Assembly (NCBI GenBank): GCA_035653295.1
Contig: DASRCB010000174.1
Location: 1 to 64,000 of the forward strand
Direction: 5' to 3'
DNA: 64,000 bases
Origin: DASRCB01 sp035653295
GTDB taxonomy: Bacteria; Acidobacteriota; Terriglobia; Bryobacterales; Bryobacteraceae
This document shows positions 17,191-25,248 of the stretch, piece by piece. Both the position numbers and the translations under genes were made by a program. The notes under the pieces were generated by a model. That model worked only from the letters and a program-made list of their open reading frames with translations, was not told the DNA's origin and did not search any database. Positions within the stretch are counted from its first letter, which is position 1; the number at the start of each line of letters is the position of its first letter.

Positions 17191-18804
17191 TTACGTCGTC
17201 GCGGGCGCGGGGAGATATTCGCTGAGTACGCGAAGCAGGTGCGATGGGTGCACGGGCTTGGAAATGTAGCCGTTCATGCCGGCATCGATGCAGCGCTCGC
17301 GGTCGCCGTTCATGGCGTGGGCGGTCATCGCCAGGATGGGCAGCTCACGCCAGCGTGGATTCTGCCGAATGCGGCGTGTTGCTTCCAGACCATCGAGCAC
17401 CGGCATCTGCACATCCATGAGGATCAGGTCGAACGCCGTGGAGTTCTCGAGTTTGGTGAGCGCCTGCTCGCCGTTATTTGCGAGCTCGATCTCGAAGCCG
17501 CGCTTCTTTAGCACCGCGGTGACCACTTTCTGGTTCACCTGATTGTCTTCCACGACCAGAATCCGGTTTGCGGCGGACCGCTGGTCGGCGACTGCCTGCT
17601 GGTGCTCTTCCTCGGCGGCGGTGGTTTGCTGGCCGGGGGAGACGAGCAGGCAGGTCAGATCCGCGGAGAAGATACTGCCCTTCCCTACCTCACTCTGAAC
17701 TCGAATCTGCCCGCGATGGAGATCGACCAGCCGCTGGGTTATTGCCAGGCCGAGACCCGTACCTCCATAGCGCCGGCTGACGCTGCCGTCGGCCTGCGTG
17801 AACTTGTCGAAGATGAGCGGCAGTTTGTCTTTGGGAATGCCGATTCCGGTGTCCTCCACCTCGAAGCGAAGCGTCACTTCCAGATCGTTCTGAACCGGAG
17901 CGAACAGCCGCGCGCGGATGTAGCCGCGTTCCGTGAATTTGACAGCATTACTGAGCAAATTGGCGAAGATCTGGCGGACTCGAAGCGGGTCGCCAAAGAC
18001 TTCGTCGGGAACGTCGGCGGCAATCTCGCAGCTGAGCTCCACTTCGCTACGGCCGGCGCGGGGCTGCAGCGATTTGACGCAGTCGTGCAACACGGCCTTG
18101 ATATTGAACGGGATCTGCTCCAGACCCATGCGGCCCGACTCGATCTTGGAAAGGTCGAGGATATCGTTCAGAAGGGCCAGCAGCGACCAAGCGCAGCGCT
18201 GCGCAGTTTCCAGTTGCTCGCGTTGCTCGCTGTTGAGCTCGCTCTCGAGCGTCACATCGATCATGCCCAGAATCCCCGCCATGGGCGTACGCAACTCGTG
18301 CGACATGTTCGCCAGGAATTCGCTTTTTGCCTGGCTGGCCGCCTCCGAGCGGAGCATTGCTTCTTCCAGCTCTTCGGTGCGCTGGCGGATGCGTTCCTCC
18401 AGCAGATCCTGATGTTGCCGGATTTCCTTTCGCGAAGCCACGAGGGCCTCGATCATGCTGTTGAAGCTCTCGCCCAGATACTCGATTTCGTCGCCGGTGC
18501 TGCTGACCTGAATCGGCTCCAGGCGCCCGTTGCGAACCTGGGTGATGCCCTGCTGGAGCATGGCCAGGGGGCGGGCGAGGATGACGATGGTGAAGCGTGA
18601 AATACCGGCGGCGACTACCGCGACCACGCAGAACAGCAGCACGCCTTTGGCCGGCGTGAAGGTGGACTGGTGAATGTCCCACGCCACAATGGCGGCCACT
18701 ACCCACAACAGGATTACGGCTGTGAAGACACTGAACCTGGTGGCGAGCGAGTGAAGCGCACGCGGGCGTCCGGGCGATCTCTCGTCAGCCGGCAAAGGGC
18801 GCAC
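17191..18804 (-). CDS. Hybrid sensor histidine kinase/response regulator
   Basis: 537 residues. Two N-terminal TM helices are separated by only ~15 residues, so there is almost no periplasmic sensor. A HAMP domain (LARPLAMLQQGITQVRNGRLEPIQV) and a coiled coil (DLLEERIRQRTEELEEAMLRSEAASQ) follow. HisKA has FLANMSHELRTPMAGILGM, and HATPase has NLLSNAVKFT, DTGIGIPKDK and YGGTGLGLAIT. A C-terminal receiver has the phospho-acceptor in DLILMDVQMPVLDG. The family is BarA/TorS-like but lacks an Hpt domain, so the phosphate must pass to a separate protein. It is monocistronic and divergent from pyrD. Confidence 0.93.
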   Translation of the reverse strand: MRPLPADERSPGRPRALHSLATRFSVFTAVILLWVVAAIVAWDIHQSTFTPAKGVLLFCVVAVVAAGISRFTIVILARPLAMLQQGITQVRNGRLEPIQVSSTGDEIEYLGESFNSMIEALVASRKEIRQHQDLLEERIRQRTEELEEAMLRSEAASQAKSEFLANMSHELRTPMAGILGMIDVTLESELNSEQREQLETAQRCAWSLLALLNDILDLSKIESGRMGLEQIPFNIKAVLHDCVKSLQPRAGRSEVELSCEIAADVPDEVFGDPLRVRQIFANLLSNAVKFTERGYIRARLFAPVQNDLEVTLRFEVEDTGIGIPKDKLPLIFDKFTQADGSVSRRYGGTGLGLAITQRLVDLHRGQIRVQSEVGKGSIFSADLTCLLVSPGQQTTAAEEEHQQAVADQRSAANRILVVEDNQVNQKVVTAVLKKRGFEIELANNGEQALTKLENSTAFDLILMDVQMPVLDGLEATRRIRQNPRWRELPILAMTAHAMNGDRERCIDAGMNGYISKPVHPSHLLRVLSEYLPAPATT

Positions 18805-18933
18805 GTGCTTCTATCGACGGCCCTCAGGCGCCATGCCATAAGGGCTTCGTCCTAAGGCGAAACCCAGGTTGTGTTTAGTTCCGTGCGCTGGAGATGCAGC
18901 ACGTATTTCCGCATGTGGCTGAATCACAGCCTG

Positions 18934-18941
18934 TTAGACTT
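18934..18941 (+). promoter_or_regulatory. Putative -10 element of pyrD
   Basis: TTAGACTT, with TAGACT as the -10, ends 8-9 nt before the chosen ATG, so the transcript would begin at or just before the start codon. The same octamer lies upstream of the asparagine synthetase gene at 21207-21214. Confidence 0.35.
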
Positions 18942-18948
18942 GGACCGA

Positions 18949-19872
18949 ATGGATCGCCTCGGTGTGTCGCTGTGCGGCATTCCGCTCCGGAATCCGGTGA
19001 TAGCCGCCTCCGGTACCTGGGGATATGGTGTAGAGTTCGCCAGTGTCGCCGACCTGAACCAGCTCGGCGCATTCGTGGTGAAAGGCCTTTCGCGCGAGCC
19101 GATCGCGGGCAATCCGGCGCCCCGCCTGTGGGAAACCACAGCCGGCATGATGAACAGCGTCGGACTGCAGAATGTCGGAGTCCGCGCATTTGTCTCGGAG
19201 AAGCTGCCGCAGCTGCGCCGCTTCCAGACCCCGGTTATTTCGAACGTGTTCGGGTACGCACCGGAGGATTACGCGGAGGTGATCCGGGTGCTCGAGGACG
19301 CCGAGGGCATAGCAGCGCACGAACTGAACGTGTCCTGCCCCAATACGCATTGCGGCGGCATTTTCTTCTCCAGCGACCCGGCGGTTCTTGGGGACCTGGT
19401 CCGATCGCTGCGTCCGCTGTCCCGGCGGCCCCTGATCGTGAAGCTTTCCCCCAATGTCGCGCGTATCGAGCCACTGGCGTTAGCTGCACAGGACGCGGGC
19501 GCGGACGCCATCAGCCTGGTGAATACATTCATCTCCCTGGCCATCGATGCACGCACGCGGCGGCCCCGCGTTGGCGCGGGTTTCGGCGGCCTCTCCGGTC
19601 CGGCGATCAAGCCCATCGCCCTGCGCATGGTTTACGAGACCGCGCAGGCAGTGCGCATCCCGGTGGTCGGCATCGGCGGGATTCGAACCGGCGAAGACGC
19701 GGCCGAGTTTATGATCGCGGGCGCCACCGCAGTTGAGGTGGGCGCGATCAATTTCGCGGACCCGCGCGCGCCGGTCCGGATTGCCCGCGAGCTGGCCAGG
19801 TTTGTGGAGTCGGAGAGGCTGTCCAGCGTCAAAGATCTGGTCGGGACACTGCAGTTTCAGCGGCCCTCTTAA
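18949..19872 (+). CDS. pyrD: Dihydroorotate dehydrogenase, class 1B-like catalytic subunit
   Basis: Oxidises dihydroorotate to orotate in pyrimidine synthesis using FMN, in the cytosol. 307 residues from ATG 18949 (MDRLGVSLCGIPLRNPV). Family blocks are ASGTWGYG, VVKGLSREP, NSVGLQNVG, the active-site loop LNVSCPNTHCGG with the class 1 catalytic Cys, IVKLSPNV, GGLSGPAIKPIALR and VVGIGGI. Class 1B enzymes normally work with the FeS/FAD subunit PyrK, which is not in the window. No Shine-Dalgarno sequence precedes the ATG, and a -10-like element ends 8 nt upstream, suggesting a leaderless message. Confidence 0.93.
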   Translation: MDRLGVSLCGIPLRNPVIAASGTWGYGVEFASVADLNQLGAFVVKGLSREPIAGNPAPRLWETTAGMMNSVGLQNVGVRAFVSEKLPQLRRFQTPVISNVFGYAPEDYAEVIRVLEDAEGIAAHELNVSCPNTHCGGIFFSSDPAVLGDLVRSLRPLSRRPLIVKLSPNVARIEPLALAAQDAGADAISLVNTFISLAIDARTRRPRVGAGFGGLSGPAIKPIALRMVYETAQAVRIPVVGIGGIRTGEDAAEFMIAGATAVEVGAINFADPRAPVRIARELARFVESERLSSVKDLVGTLQFQRPS

Positions 19873-20081
19873 AAGCCGGTCACAACAGTTGGTGGAGCTT
19901 TTTTCGAGCCCTAGGCATCGCCGTAAACACCTGATTTCAAGGCTACTTGCGAGCCTCAGAAATCTGGCTTAGCGGAGGGCGATAGTTCGGATTCACGACC
20001 TCGTTCGGTAAGGTGGGGGTGCGAGGGAGATCTCGGGCACAGCGGTGATCAGGCGGTCGCCGCTGCGCTCCCCTCGCTCAC

Positions 20082-20148
20082 GCGGTCACGAGCGGGGTGG
20101 CGGGAACTGTGCGGCGCGGTAAGCCCGGTTTCCGTTGCTCGTGACCGC
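20082..20148. repeat. 12-bp inverted repeat with 43-nt spacer
   Basis: GCGGTCACGAGC at 20082-20093 pairs perfectly with GCTCGTGACCGC at 20137-20148. No transposase frame lies between or beside the arms. Confidence 0.6.
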
Positions 20149-20340
20149 TTCTTGTTTTCAGTTTGCGAGGCCAACAGCGGCGGCGTTGTGGCGACGCGCC
20201 GTGGTCCTTCGCGATGCGAGGCGCGGGCGGGCGATGGGTCGCGACCCCTTCGCCCACCTCCTTTCTGTCCGCGCCTCGCTTTTCTTCCTGCGGAAATGCC
20301 GTTATCGGGCGAATTTCGTCGCAGGCACGCAGACCAGGAA

Positions 20341-20377
20341 CCTCGAACCGGATCCGCCATTTTGGTCCGGTTCGAGG
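20341..20377. repeat. Perfect 12-bp hairpin
   Basis: CCTCGAACCGGA (20341-20352) and TCCGGTTCGAGG (20366-20377) are exact reverse complements around a 13-nt loop containing CCATTTT. Coding sequence would not be expected to give a stem this long. Confidence 0.65.
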
Positions 20378-20380
20378 GGA

Positions 20381-20401
20381 CCCCGAAGCCATTTTCCGGG
20401 G
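20381..20401. repeat. Second hairpin of the 20.3 kb element
   Basis: CCCCG (20381-20385) pairs with CGGGG (20397-20401) around an 11-nt loop that again contains CCATTTT. It begins 3 nt after the 12-bp hairpin, so the two form a tandem structure. Confidence 0.5.
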
Positions 20402-20537
20402 CCGGAGACCTGTTGTTGCAAAACTGTTTCATAGATGCGCGCCGCGGCGACGTGTTTCATTCGTGTTTCAGCGTCGTACGCGCGCGTTCAGCAGTATGCT
20501 GGATTCGGCCCCCGATGGCGGGGTTCGAGTTCCGCGG

Positions 20538-20810
20538 ATGAAGAACGACGGTTCCGACGATACGCTGGCAAGCCGGACGTACTTGTGCCGGCTGACCACG
20601 GCCGGGCCCTCGGCGATGAAAGCCGAGATTCGGCTCCGCGCCGCCGGCTACCAGGATGCGATCGATAAGGCCGTTCGCGCCTTTCGAAACGACCCCGACT
20701 TTAATGCCCCGCCAGTGCGAGCCACGCTGTCCGCTTATCCGGTCACCTCCAGCGGGATCGACGAGGGAGACGCCGCGTTCCGCTTTATCCTGCCGGACGA
20801 GTGGGAGTGA
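20538..20810 (+). CDS. Small hypothetical protein
   Basis: A 90-residue soluble protein, not recognised. From ATG 20538 it reads MKNDGSDDTLASRTYLCRL, with a central YQDAIDKAVRAFRNDPDF and a C-terminus ending in acidic and aromatic residues (FILPDEWE). Composition and third-position GC look coding, unlike the upstream extension of the same frame, which is Arg-rich and runs through the repeat region. No Shine-Dalgarno sequence is evident. Confidence 0.5.
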   Translation: MKNDGSDDTLASRTYLCRLTTAGPSAMKAEIRLRAAGYQDAIDKAVRAFRNDPDFNAPPVRATLSAYPVTSSGIDEGDAAFRFILPDEWE

Positions 20811-20959
20811 CTGCGGCATTTCGCACGACGCCGCACTTTGCGGCGCGAACTGCTCCCGCGCTTGCGACTTCCTGTTTACAACAACTTAGCCTCGCCGCAC
20901 CTGACTGGCGCTGAACGTGCTTTCGTCGGAATCGCAGCAACGCCTGGCTGGAGGCTCAT

Positions 20960-21181
20960 TTGACACCCTCGGATTCGCTGATCATCTTCGAGTGCTTTGC
21001 AACGGCAGCGGCAGTCGTATTCCTTGCTCTTTGCGCATGGCACAACTATCGCGCCGGCCATCGCCGATCGCGGACCGATGCGGGTGTCACGGGACTGGAG
21101 CAGTTATTGTCCTGGCTGGCAAGTCTGGCCGGGGAAGACTCCCGGACAGAAGCCGCCTCCGCAGATCGTCGTAACCAGTAA
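20960..21181 (+). CDS. Small single-pass membrane protein
   Basis: A 73-residue protein from TTG at 20960, supported by GGAGG placed 5 nt upstream. One hydrophobic helix near the N-terminus (SLIIFECFATAAAVVFLALCAW) is followed by a short basic stretch (RAGHRRSR) and a hydrophilic tail, predicting an N-out, C-in topology. No family is recognised. It lies 57 nt upstream of the AsnB-like gene and could be the first gene of that cluster, although a promoter-like TTAGACTT lies between them. Confidence 0.45.
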   Translation: MTPSDSLIIFECFATAAAVVFLALCAWHNYRAGHRRSRTDAGVTGLEQLLSWLASLAGEDSRTEAASADRRNQ

Positions 21182-21206
21182 CGCGGCTCACAACCCGAAT
21201 GCTAAA

Positions 21207-21230
21207 TTAGACTTACCCGCCTGCGGCGGG
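21207..21230 (+). promoter_or_regulatory. Putative -10 and leader hairpin of the AsnB-like gene
   Basis: TTAGACTT (21207-21214) is followed directly by CCCGCC-TGC-GGCGGG (21216-21230), a perfect 6-bp hairpin, 8 nt before the ATG. The hairpin could affect translation. It also resembles the GC-rich palindromes seen elsewhere in the window. Confidence 0.35.
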
Positions 21231-21238
21231 CTGTGTTC

Positions 21239-23164
21239 ATGTGCGGGATCGCCGGATTCGTACTTCGTTCGGGCCAGGCCGACGCCGCCCGCATCCGCGC
21301 TATGTGCGATATCATGCGCCATCGCGGGCCGGACGATTTCGGTTTTCATCTGGATAGGGAGTGCGCGCTGGGCATGCGCCGGCTCAGCATCATTGATCTG
21401 AATACCGGGCATCAGCCGATTTCGAATGAGGATGGCTCGGTATGGGTCGTCTTCAATGGCGAGATTTACAACTACCACTCCCTCCGCCGCGATCTGCAGC
21501 GCGCCGGCCATGCTTTTCGGACTGACAGCGATACCGAAACACTGATCCACCTGTACGAAGAAGAGGGTCGTTCCGGGCTCGACCGGCTGCGCGGCATGTT
21601 CGCCTATGCGATCTGGGACGGCGCGCGCAACCGCCTGTTCATCGCCCGCGACCGTTTCGGGAAAAAGCCGTTGTATTACGCCGAAACTTCATCCGGATTG
21701 TGGTTCGGAAGCGAGCTGAAATGCCTTCGCGCGGCCGGGCTTCGGCTGGAGCCGGATGCGGAGGGCCTGCGGCTTTTCTTTCAGTTCGGCTATATCCCCG
21801 ACCCGTATACGGCTTTCGCCGGTGTACGCCGGCTTCCACCCGGTTCGTGGCTCACATTCGAGAATGGCCAACTCGCAACCGGCGCGTATTGGCGGCCTCC
21901 CGAGCCCTCGGTCGCCGCGCCCACCGGCCTGACACCCGAACAGGCGCGCAGCCGGCTTCGCGATCTGTTTGATGAATCCGTCCGCCTGCGCATGATTGCC
22001 GACGTTCCAATCGGCGCTTTCCTCAGCGGGGGCATCGACTCCGCCTGTGTTGTCGCGTCGATGGCGAGGCAGACCACGGAGCCGGTTCGCACCTTCTCCA
22101 TCGGCTTCGAGGAAGCGGAGTTCAATGAGCTGGAGTACGCCCGTCTGGTGGCGGCGCGCTACAAGACGCAGCATCGCGAGGTGGTGGTCCGGCCGGACTC
22201 GGTCGATTTGATGCTAAAGCTGGTGCGGCATTTCGACGAGCCGTTCGGGGATTCGTCCGCGATTCCTACCTACATCGTGTCCGAGATCGCGGCGCAGCAC
22301 GTAAAGGTGGCGCTCAGCGGCGACGGCGGCGACGAACTGTTCGCCGGGTATCCGAGGTTCAGCACCATGCGCAGCCTGGCGGCATGGAATCGCATGCCCG
22401 CGGCGATGCGCGCTGTCATGGCGGGCTTTTCCGCCGCCCTGCCCTACAGCGCTTTCGGACGCAACTACCTGCATATGCTGAGCCGCGATTCGGCGCTGAC
22501 CCGCTACGTGGAAGCCAATTTCGCGCCCTGGCACCTGCGGGCCCGGTTGCTGCGGCCGGAGTGGCGCGCGCCGTCGAGCGATGCCGGGCTGCGCGCGCAA
22601 CTCGGGCCGTTTCTCCTTCCCGGCTCGGCTGATCCCGTGGCGCAGGCGATGTACTTCGAATCCGCCGTCAACCTGCCGAGCGATCTGCTGGTGAAGGTCG
22701 ACCGCATGTCCATGGCGAACTCGCTCGAGGTTCGCTGCCCGCTGCTGGACCACGTACTGGCCGAATTCGCCGCGGCCCTGCCGCATGAGTGGAAGATTCG
22801 AAATGGCCGCGGCAAGGCCATCCTTGTCGAAGCGCTCGGAGACCGGCTGCCGACCGAGCTGCTGAGCCGGCCGAAGATGGGCTTCGCGGTTCCTCTCGCG
22901 CAGTGGTTCCGAACGTCGTTGCGGGAGATGGTTTGGGACCACCTCACAGGGCCGCGTTTCCTCGCCCGGGGAATCGTCGATCCGGCCGCGGTGCGGTTGT
23001 TACTCGAGGAGCACCAGCGCGGCCGGCGCAATCACTATCACTGGCTGTTCTCGCTGCTCATGCTGGAGCTTTGGTTCGAGGAACTGGACGGTCATGACAA
23101 CTCCGAGGCCGAGTGCTGCGCGAGCCTGCAGCCCGCCGTCTCCGCCGAACGGAAAGGTCACTAA
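21239..23164 (+). CDS. asnB: Glutamine-hydrolysing asparagine synthetase-type amidotransferase (AsnB family)
   Basis: 641 residues. ATG at 21239 makes Cys the second residue (MCGIAGFV), the nucleophile of class II glutaminase domains; a GTG 6 nt upstream would block it, so it is rejected. The glutaminase domain (1 to ~200) has MRHRGPDD, RLSIIDL and NGEIYN. The synthetase domain has the PP-loop FLSGGIDSA and ALSGDGGDELFAGY. The full length fits the Bacillus AsnB/WbpS-like group, which may make free asparagine or amidate a sugar or peptide in surface polymers. The neighbouring methyltransferase, MBOAT and SGNH genes favour the second role. It ends 3 nt before the methyltransferase. Confidence 0.9.
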   Translation: MCGIAGFVLRSGQADAARIRAMCDIMRHRGPDDFGFHLDRECALGMRRLSIIDLNTGHQPISNEDGSVWVVFNGEIYNYHSLRRDLQRAGHAFRTDSDTETLIHLYEEEGRSGLDRLRGMFAYAIWDGARNRLFIARDRFGKKPLYYAETSSGLWFGSELKCLRAAGLRLEPDAEGLRLFFQFGYIPDPYTAFAGVRRLPPGSWLTFENGQLATGAYWRPPEPSVAAPTGLTPEQARSRLRDLFDESVRLRMIADVPIGAFLSGGIDSACVVASMARQTTEPVRTFSIGFEEAEFNELEYARLVAARYKTQHREVVVRPDSVDLMLKLVRHFDEPFGDSSAIPTYIVSEIAAQHVKVALSGDGGDELFAGYPRFSTMRSLAAWNRMPAAMRAVMAGFSAALPYSAFGRNYLHMLSRDSALTRYVEANFAPWHLRARLLRPEWRAPSSDAGLRAQLGPFLLPGSADPVAQAMYFESAVNLPSDLLVKVDRMSMANSLEVRCPLLDHVLAEFAAALPHEWKIRNGRGKAILVEALGDRLPTELLSRPKMGFAVPLAQWFRTSLREMVWDHLTGPRFLARGIVDPAAVRLLLEEHQRGRRNHYHWLFSLLMLELWFEELDGHDNSEAECCASLQPAVSAERKGH

Positions 23165-23167
23165 GGA

Positions 23168-23800
23168 TTGACGAGCGAGGAATATCACCGCAGCGAACTG
23201 AACATTGCCCTCCACCCACAACACCCGGAGCACATCCTGCCCGCCGGCGTTCCGTCGGCCGCTAAAATCCTCGACGTCGGTTGCGGCGCGGGTCAAACGC
23301 TGATTGCTGCATTTCCGAACCGCGTCTCGTTCGGCCTTGATATCGATCACGCCGCGTTGAAGCTCGGGCGCTCACTTACAGATCGCGTGCGCTTTGTCTG
23401 TGGCAGCGCGGAGCGCCTTCCGTACGCCAGTCATGTGTTCGACATGGTGGTGGCGCGGGTTTCCCTGCCCTATACGAACATGGACCGCAGTATGCGGGAG
23501 ATTCGCCGCGTCCTGCGCCCTGGTGGAACAGTCTGGATGACGCTGCACACTTTCACCTTTGCCTGGGGGCAGGCGCGGCAAAGCAGTTACAAAGGGTGGC
23601 TGTTTTTTTTGTATATCGTGCTTAACAGCGCGCTCCTGCACACGGTCCAGAAACAACTGTCGCTGTTCGGCAGGAGTGAAACCTTTCAGACCAGGCGGAG
23701 CGTGCGGAAGCTCCTGGACCGACATGGATTTGAGGACGTGCGCATCAGCATCGGCCAGCACTTCCTTGTCACGGCGAGAGCGCAAAAGACCTGCACCTGA
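23168..23800 (+). CDS. Class I SAM-dependent methyltransferase
   Basis: 210 residues from TTG 23168, 3 nt after the asnB stop (coupled). SAM motif I is KILDVGCGAGQTLIAAF with acidic residue GLDIDHAALKLG. The second block is VCGSAERLPYASHVFDMVVARVSLPY, and EIRRVLRPGGTVWMTLH is the post-motif strand, as in the Methyltransf_11 group. The C-terminal part is hydrophobic (KGWLFFLYIVLNSALLHTV), which may bring it to the membrane or a lipid substrate. It probably methylates a glycan or lipid intermediate made by this cluster; the substrate is inferred. Confidence 0.87.
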   Translation: MTSEEYHRSELNIALHPQHPEHILPAGVPSAAKILDVGCGAGQTLIAAFPNRVSFGLDIDHAALKLGRSLTDRVRFVCGSAERLPYASHVFDMVVARVSLPYTNMDRSMREIRRVLRPGGTVWMTLHTFTFAWGQARQSSYKGWLFFLYIVLNSALLHTVQKQLSLFGRSETFQTRRSVRKLLDRHGFEDVRISIGQHFLVTARAQKTCT

Positions 23801-23850
23801 TGCGCTTCGTCCATCGACAAGTCGATAATGGAAGGACCTTGTCGGTCTGA

Positions 23851-25248
23851 ATGCTGTTTGACTCGCCCGTCTACCTGGTTTTTCTTGCTCTGGTGGTGCT
23901 GGTCTACTGGCGCCTCGGATGGCGTGCGCAGAACCGCTTTCTGCTGCTGGCGAGCTACTTCTTCTACGGTTGGTGGGACTGGCGATTTCTGCTGCTGATG
24001 ATGATTTCGACCGTGGTCGATTTCACGCTTGCCGGCCGGATTGCGGAAGCGGAGGACCAGCGGCGCCGGCGCATGCTGCTGACCATTTCGCTGGTCATGA
24101 ATTTCGGCTTTCTCGGGTTCTTCAAGTACTGCAACTTCTTCATCGATTCGTTCGCGGCAATGCTGGAGATGGCCGGCGCGCACCACATCCCCCGGGGATT
24201 ACTGCAAATCATCCTGCCTCCTGGAATCTCGTTCTACACGTTCCAGGAAGTTGCATACATCGTGGATGTGTACAAGCGCCGCCAGGCGCCGGCGCGGTCG
24301 CTGATCGACTATGGCCTGTTCATCGGCCTTTTTCCACACCTGATCGCCGGGCCGATCCAGCGGCCGTCGCATTTGTTACCGCAGGTGCAGCGCCCGCGCG
24401 CGTGGGACGACCGGCGCTTCTTCGATGGATTGATGCTGATCGCCTCGGGGCTGTTCCGCAAGTGCGTCATCGCGGATCAGTGCGCCGTGCTGGCGAACCT
24501 GGCATTCGCCGGCAAGCTGGGCCACACCTTCTGGTCGGTGCTGATCGGCGTGTATGCGTTCGCATGGCAGATTTATGGCGATTTCAGCGGGTACAGCGAT
24601 CTGGCGCGAGGCAGCGCGCAACTGCTCGGTTTTCACTTCATGGTCAACTTCCGCCAGCCCTACTTCGCAACCAGCCTGCAGGACTTCTGGCGCCGCTGGC
24701 ACATCAGCCTGAGCACCTGGCTGCGCGATTATCTCTATATACCGCTGGGAGGAAATCGAAAGGGGCCAGTGCGGACGTATGTCAATTTGATGGCCACCAT
24801 GCTGCTGGGGGGCCTTTGGCATGGCGCGAACTGGACCTTCGTCATTTGGGGTGGAATCCACGGCTTCTGGCTGGCGCTGGAGCGATTCCTGAGCCGCGGG
24901 GAAGCGCCCGAGCAGCGCTTCGGCGCGGCGTGGCGCGTGCCCACGCTTATCGTGGTTGGACTGGCGTGGATCTTCTTTCGCGCACGCTCGCTGCCCGAAG
25001 CGATATATCAACTCGGGGGTCTGGGCGTTTTCGGGTGGCGCCCTGAGTACGGTCCAGCGATAGCGACCCTGGTGGCGATCTCGCTGCTCGTTATGATTGT
25101 CGATTTCCGCCTCGAAGTGACCGGCGAGGAGTATCCTTTCCAGAACAGCCGTCTTCCCGCGCCGATCGCGACCGCGACAGCCCTGGTGATTTTGCTGGCG
25201 CTGTTCGGCGCTATGGATTCCCGTGCCTTCATCTATTTCCAGTTCTGA
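23851..25248 (+). CDS. MBOAT-family O-acyltransferase (AlgI/DltB-like)
   Basis: A 465-residue polytopic membrane acyltransferase that passes acyl groups across the membrane to a cell-surface polymer. The catalytic His is in GGLWHGANWTFVIWGGIHG. Other family blocks are LFPHLIAGPIQRPSHLLPQ, YGDFSGYSDLARGSAQLLGF and DFWRRWHISLSTWLRDYLYIPLGGNRKG. The length fits the AlgI group. It overlaps the next (SGNH-like) gene by 26 nt, the usual MBOAT plus SGNH pairing for O-acetylation of exopolysaccharides. GATAAT lies 22 nt before the ATG. Confidence 0.93.
   Translation: MLFDSPVYLVFLALVVLVYWRLGWRAQNRFLLLASYFFYGWWDWRFLLLMMISTVVDFTLAGRIAEAEDQRRRRMLLTISLVMNFGFLGFFKYCNFFIDSFAAMLEMAGAHHIPRGLLQIILPPGISFYTFQEVAYIVDVYKRRQAPARSLIDYGLFIGLFPHLIAGPIQRPSHLLPQVQRPRAWDDRRFFDGLMLIASGLFRKCVIADQCAVLANLAFAGKLGHTFWSVLIGVYAFAWQIYGDFSGYSDLARGSAQLLGFHFMVNFRQPYFATSLQDFWRRWHISLSTWLRDYLYIPLGGNRKGPVRTYVNLMATMLLGGLWHGANWTFVIWGGIHGFWLALERFLSRGEAPEQRFGAAWRVPTLIVVGLAWIFFRARSLPEAIYQLGGLGVFGWRPEYGPAIATLVAISLLVMIVDFRLEVTGEEYPFQNSRLPAPIATATALVILLALFGAMDSRAFIYFQF

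Larger units (their letters stand above)
19873..20537. other. Non-coding stretch rich in inverted repeats
   Basis: About 665 nt between pyrD and the next gene. Several short frames on both strands are Arg/Pro/Gly-rich and have no start signals, so I do not call a gene. It contains a long-loop inverted repeat (20082-20148), a perfect 12-bp hairpin (20341-20377) and a second hairpin (20381-20401); the motif CCATTTT recurs in both hairpin loops. It may be a dispersed repeat, a non-autonomous element remnant or a structured RNA. Confidence 0.45.

Noticed and set aside
17602..18600. Plus-strand frame (332 codons)
   Set aside because: Antisense to the hybrid histidine kinase.
20049..20432. Minus-strand frame over the repeat region (127 codons)
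   Set aside because: Runs through the hairpins, Arg/Pro/Gly-rich, no ribosome site; more likely a by-product of the repeats.
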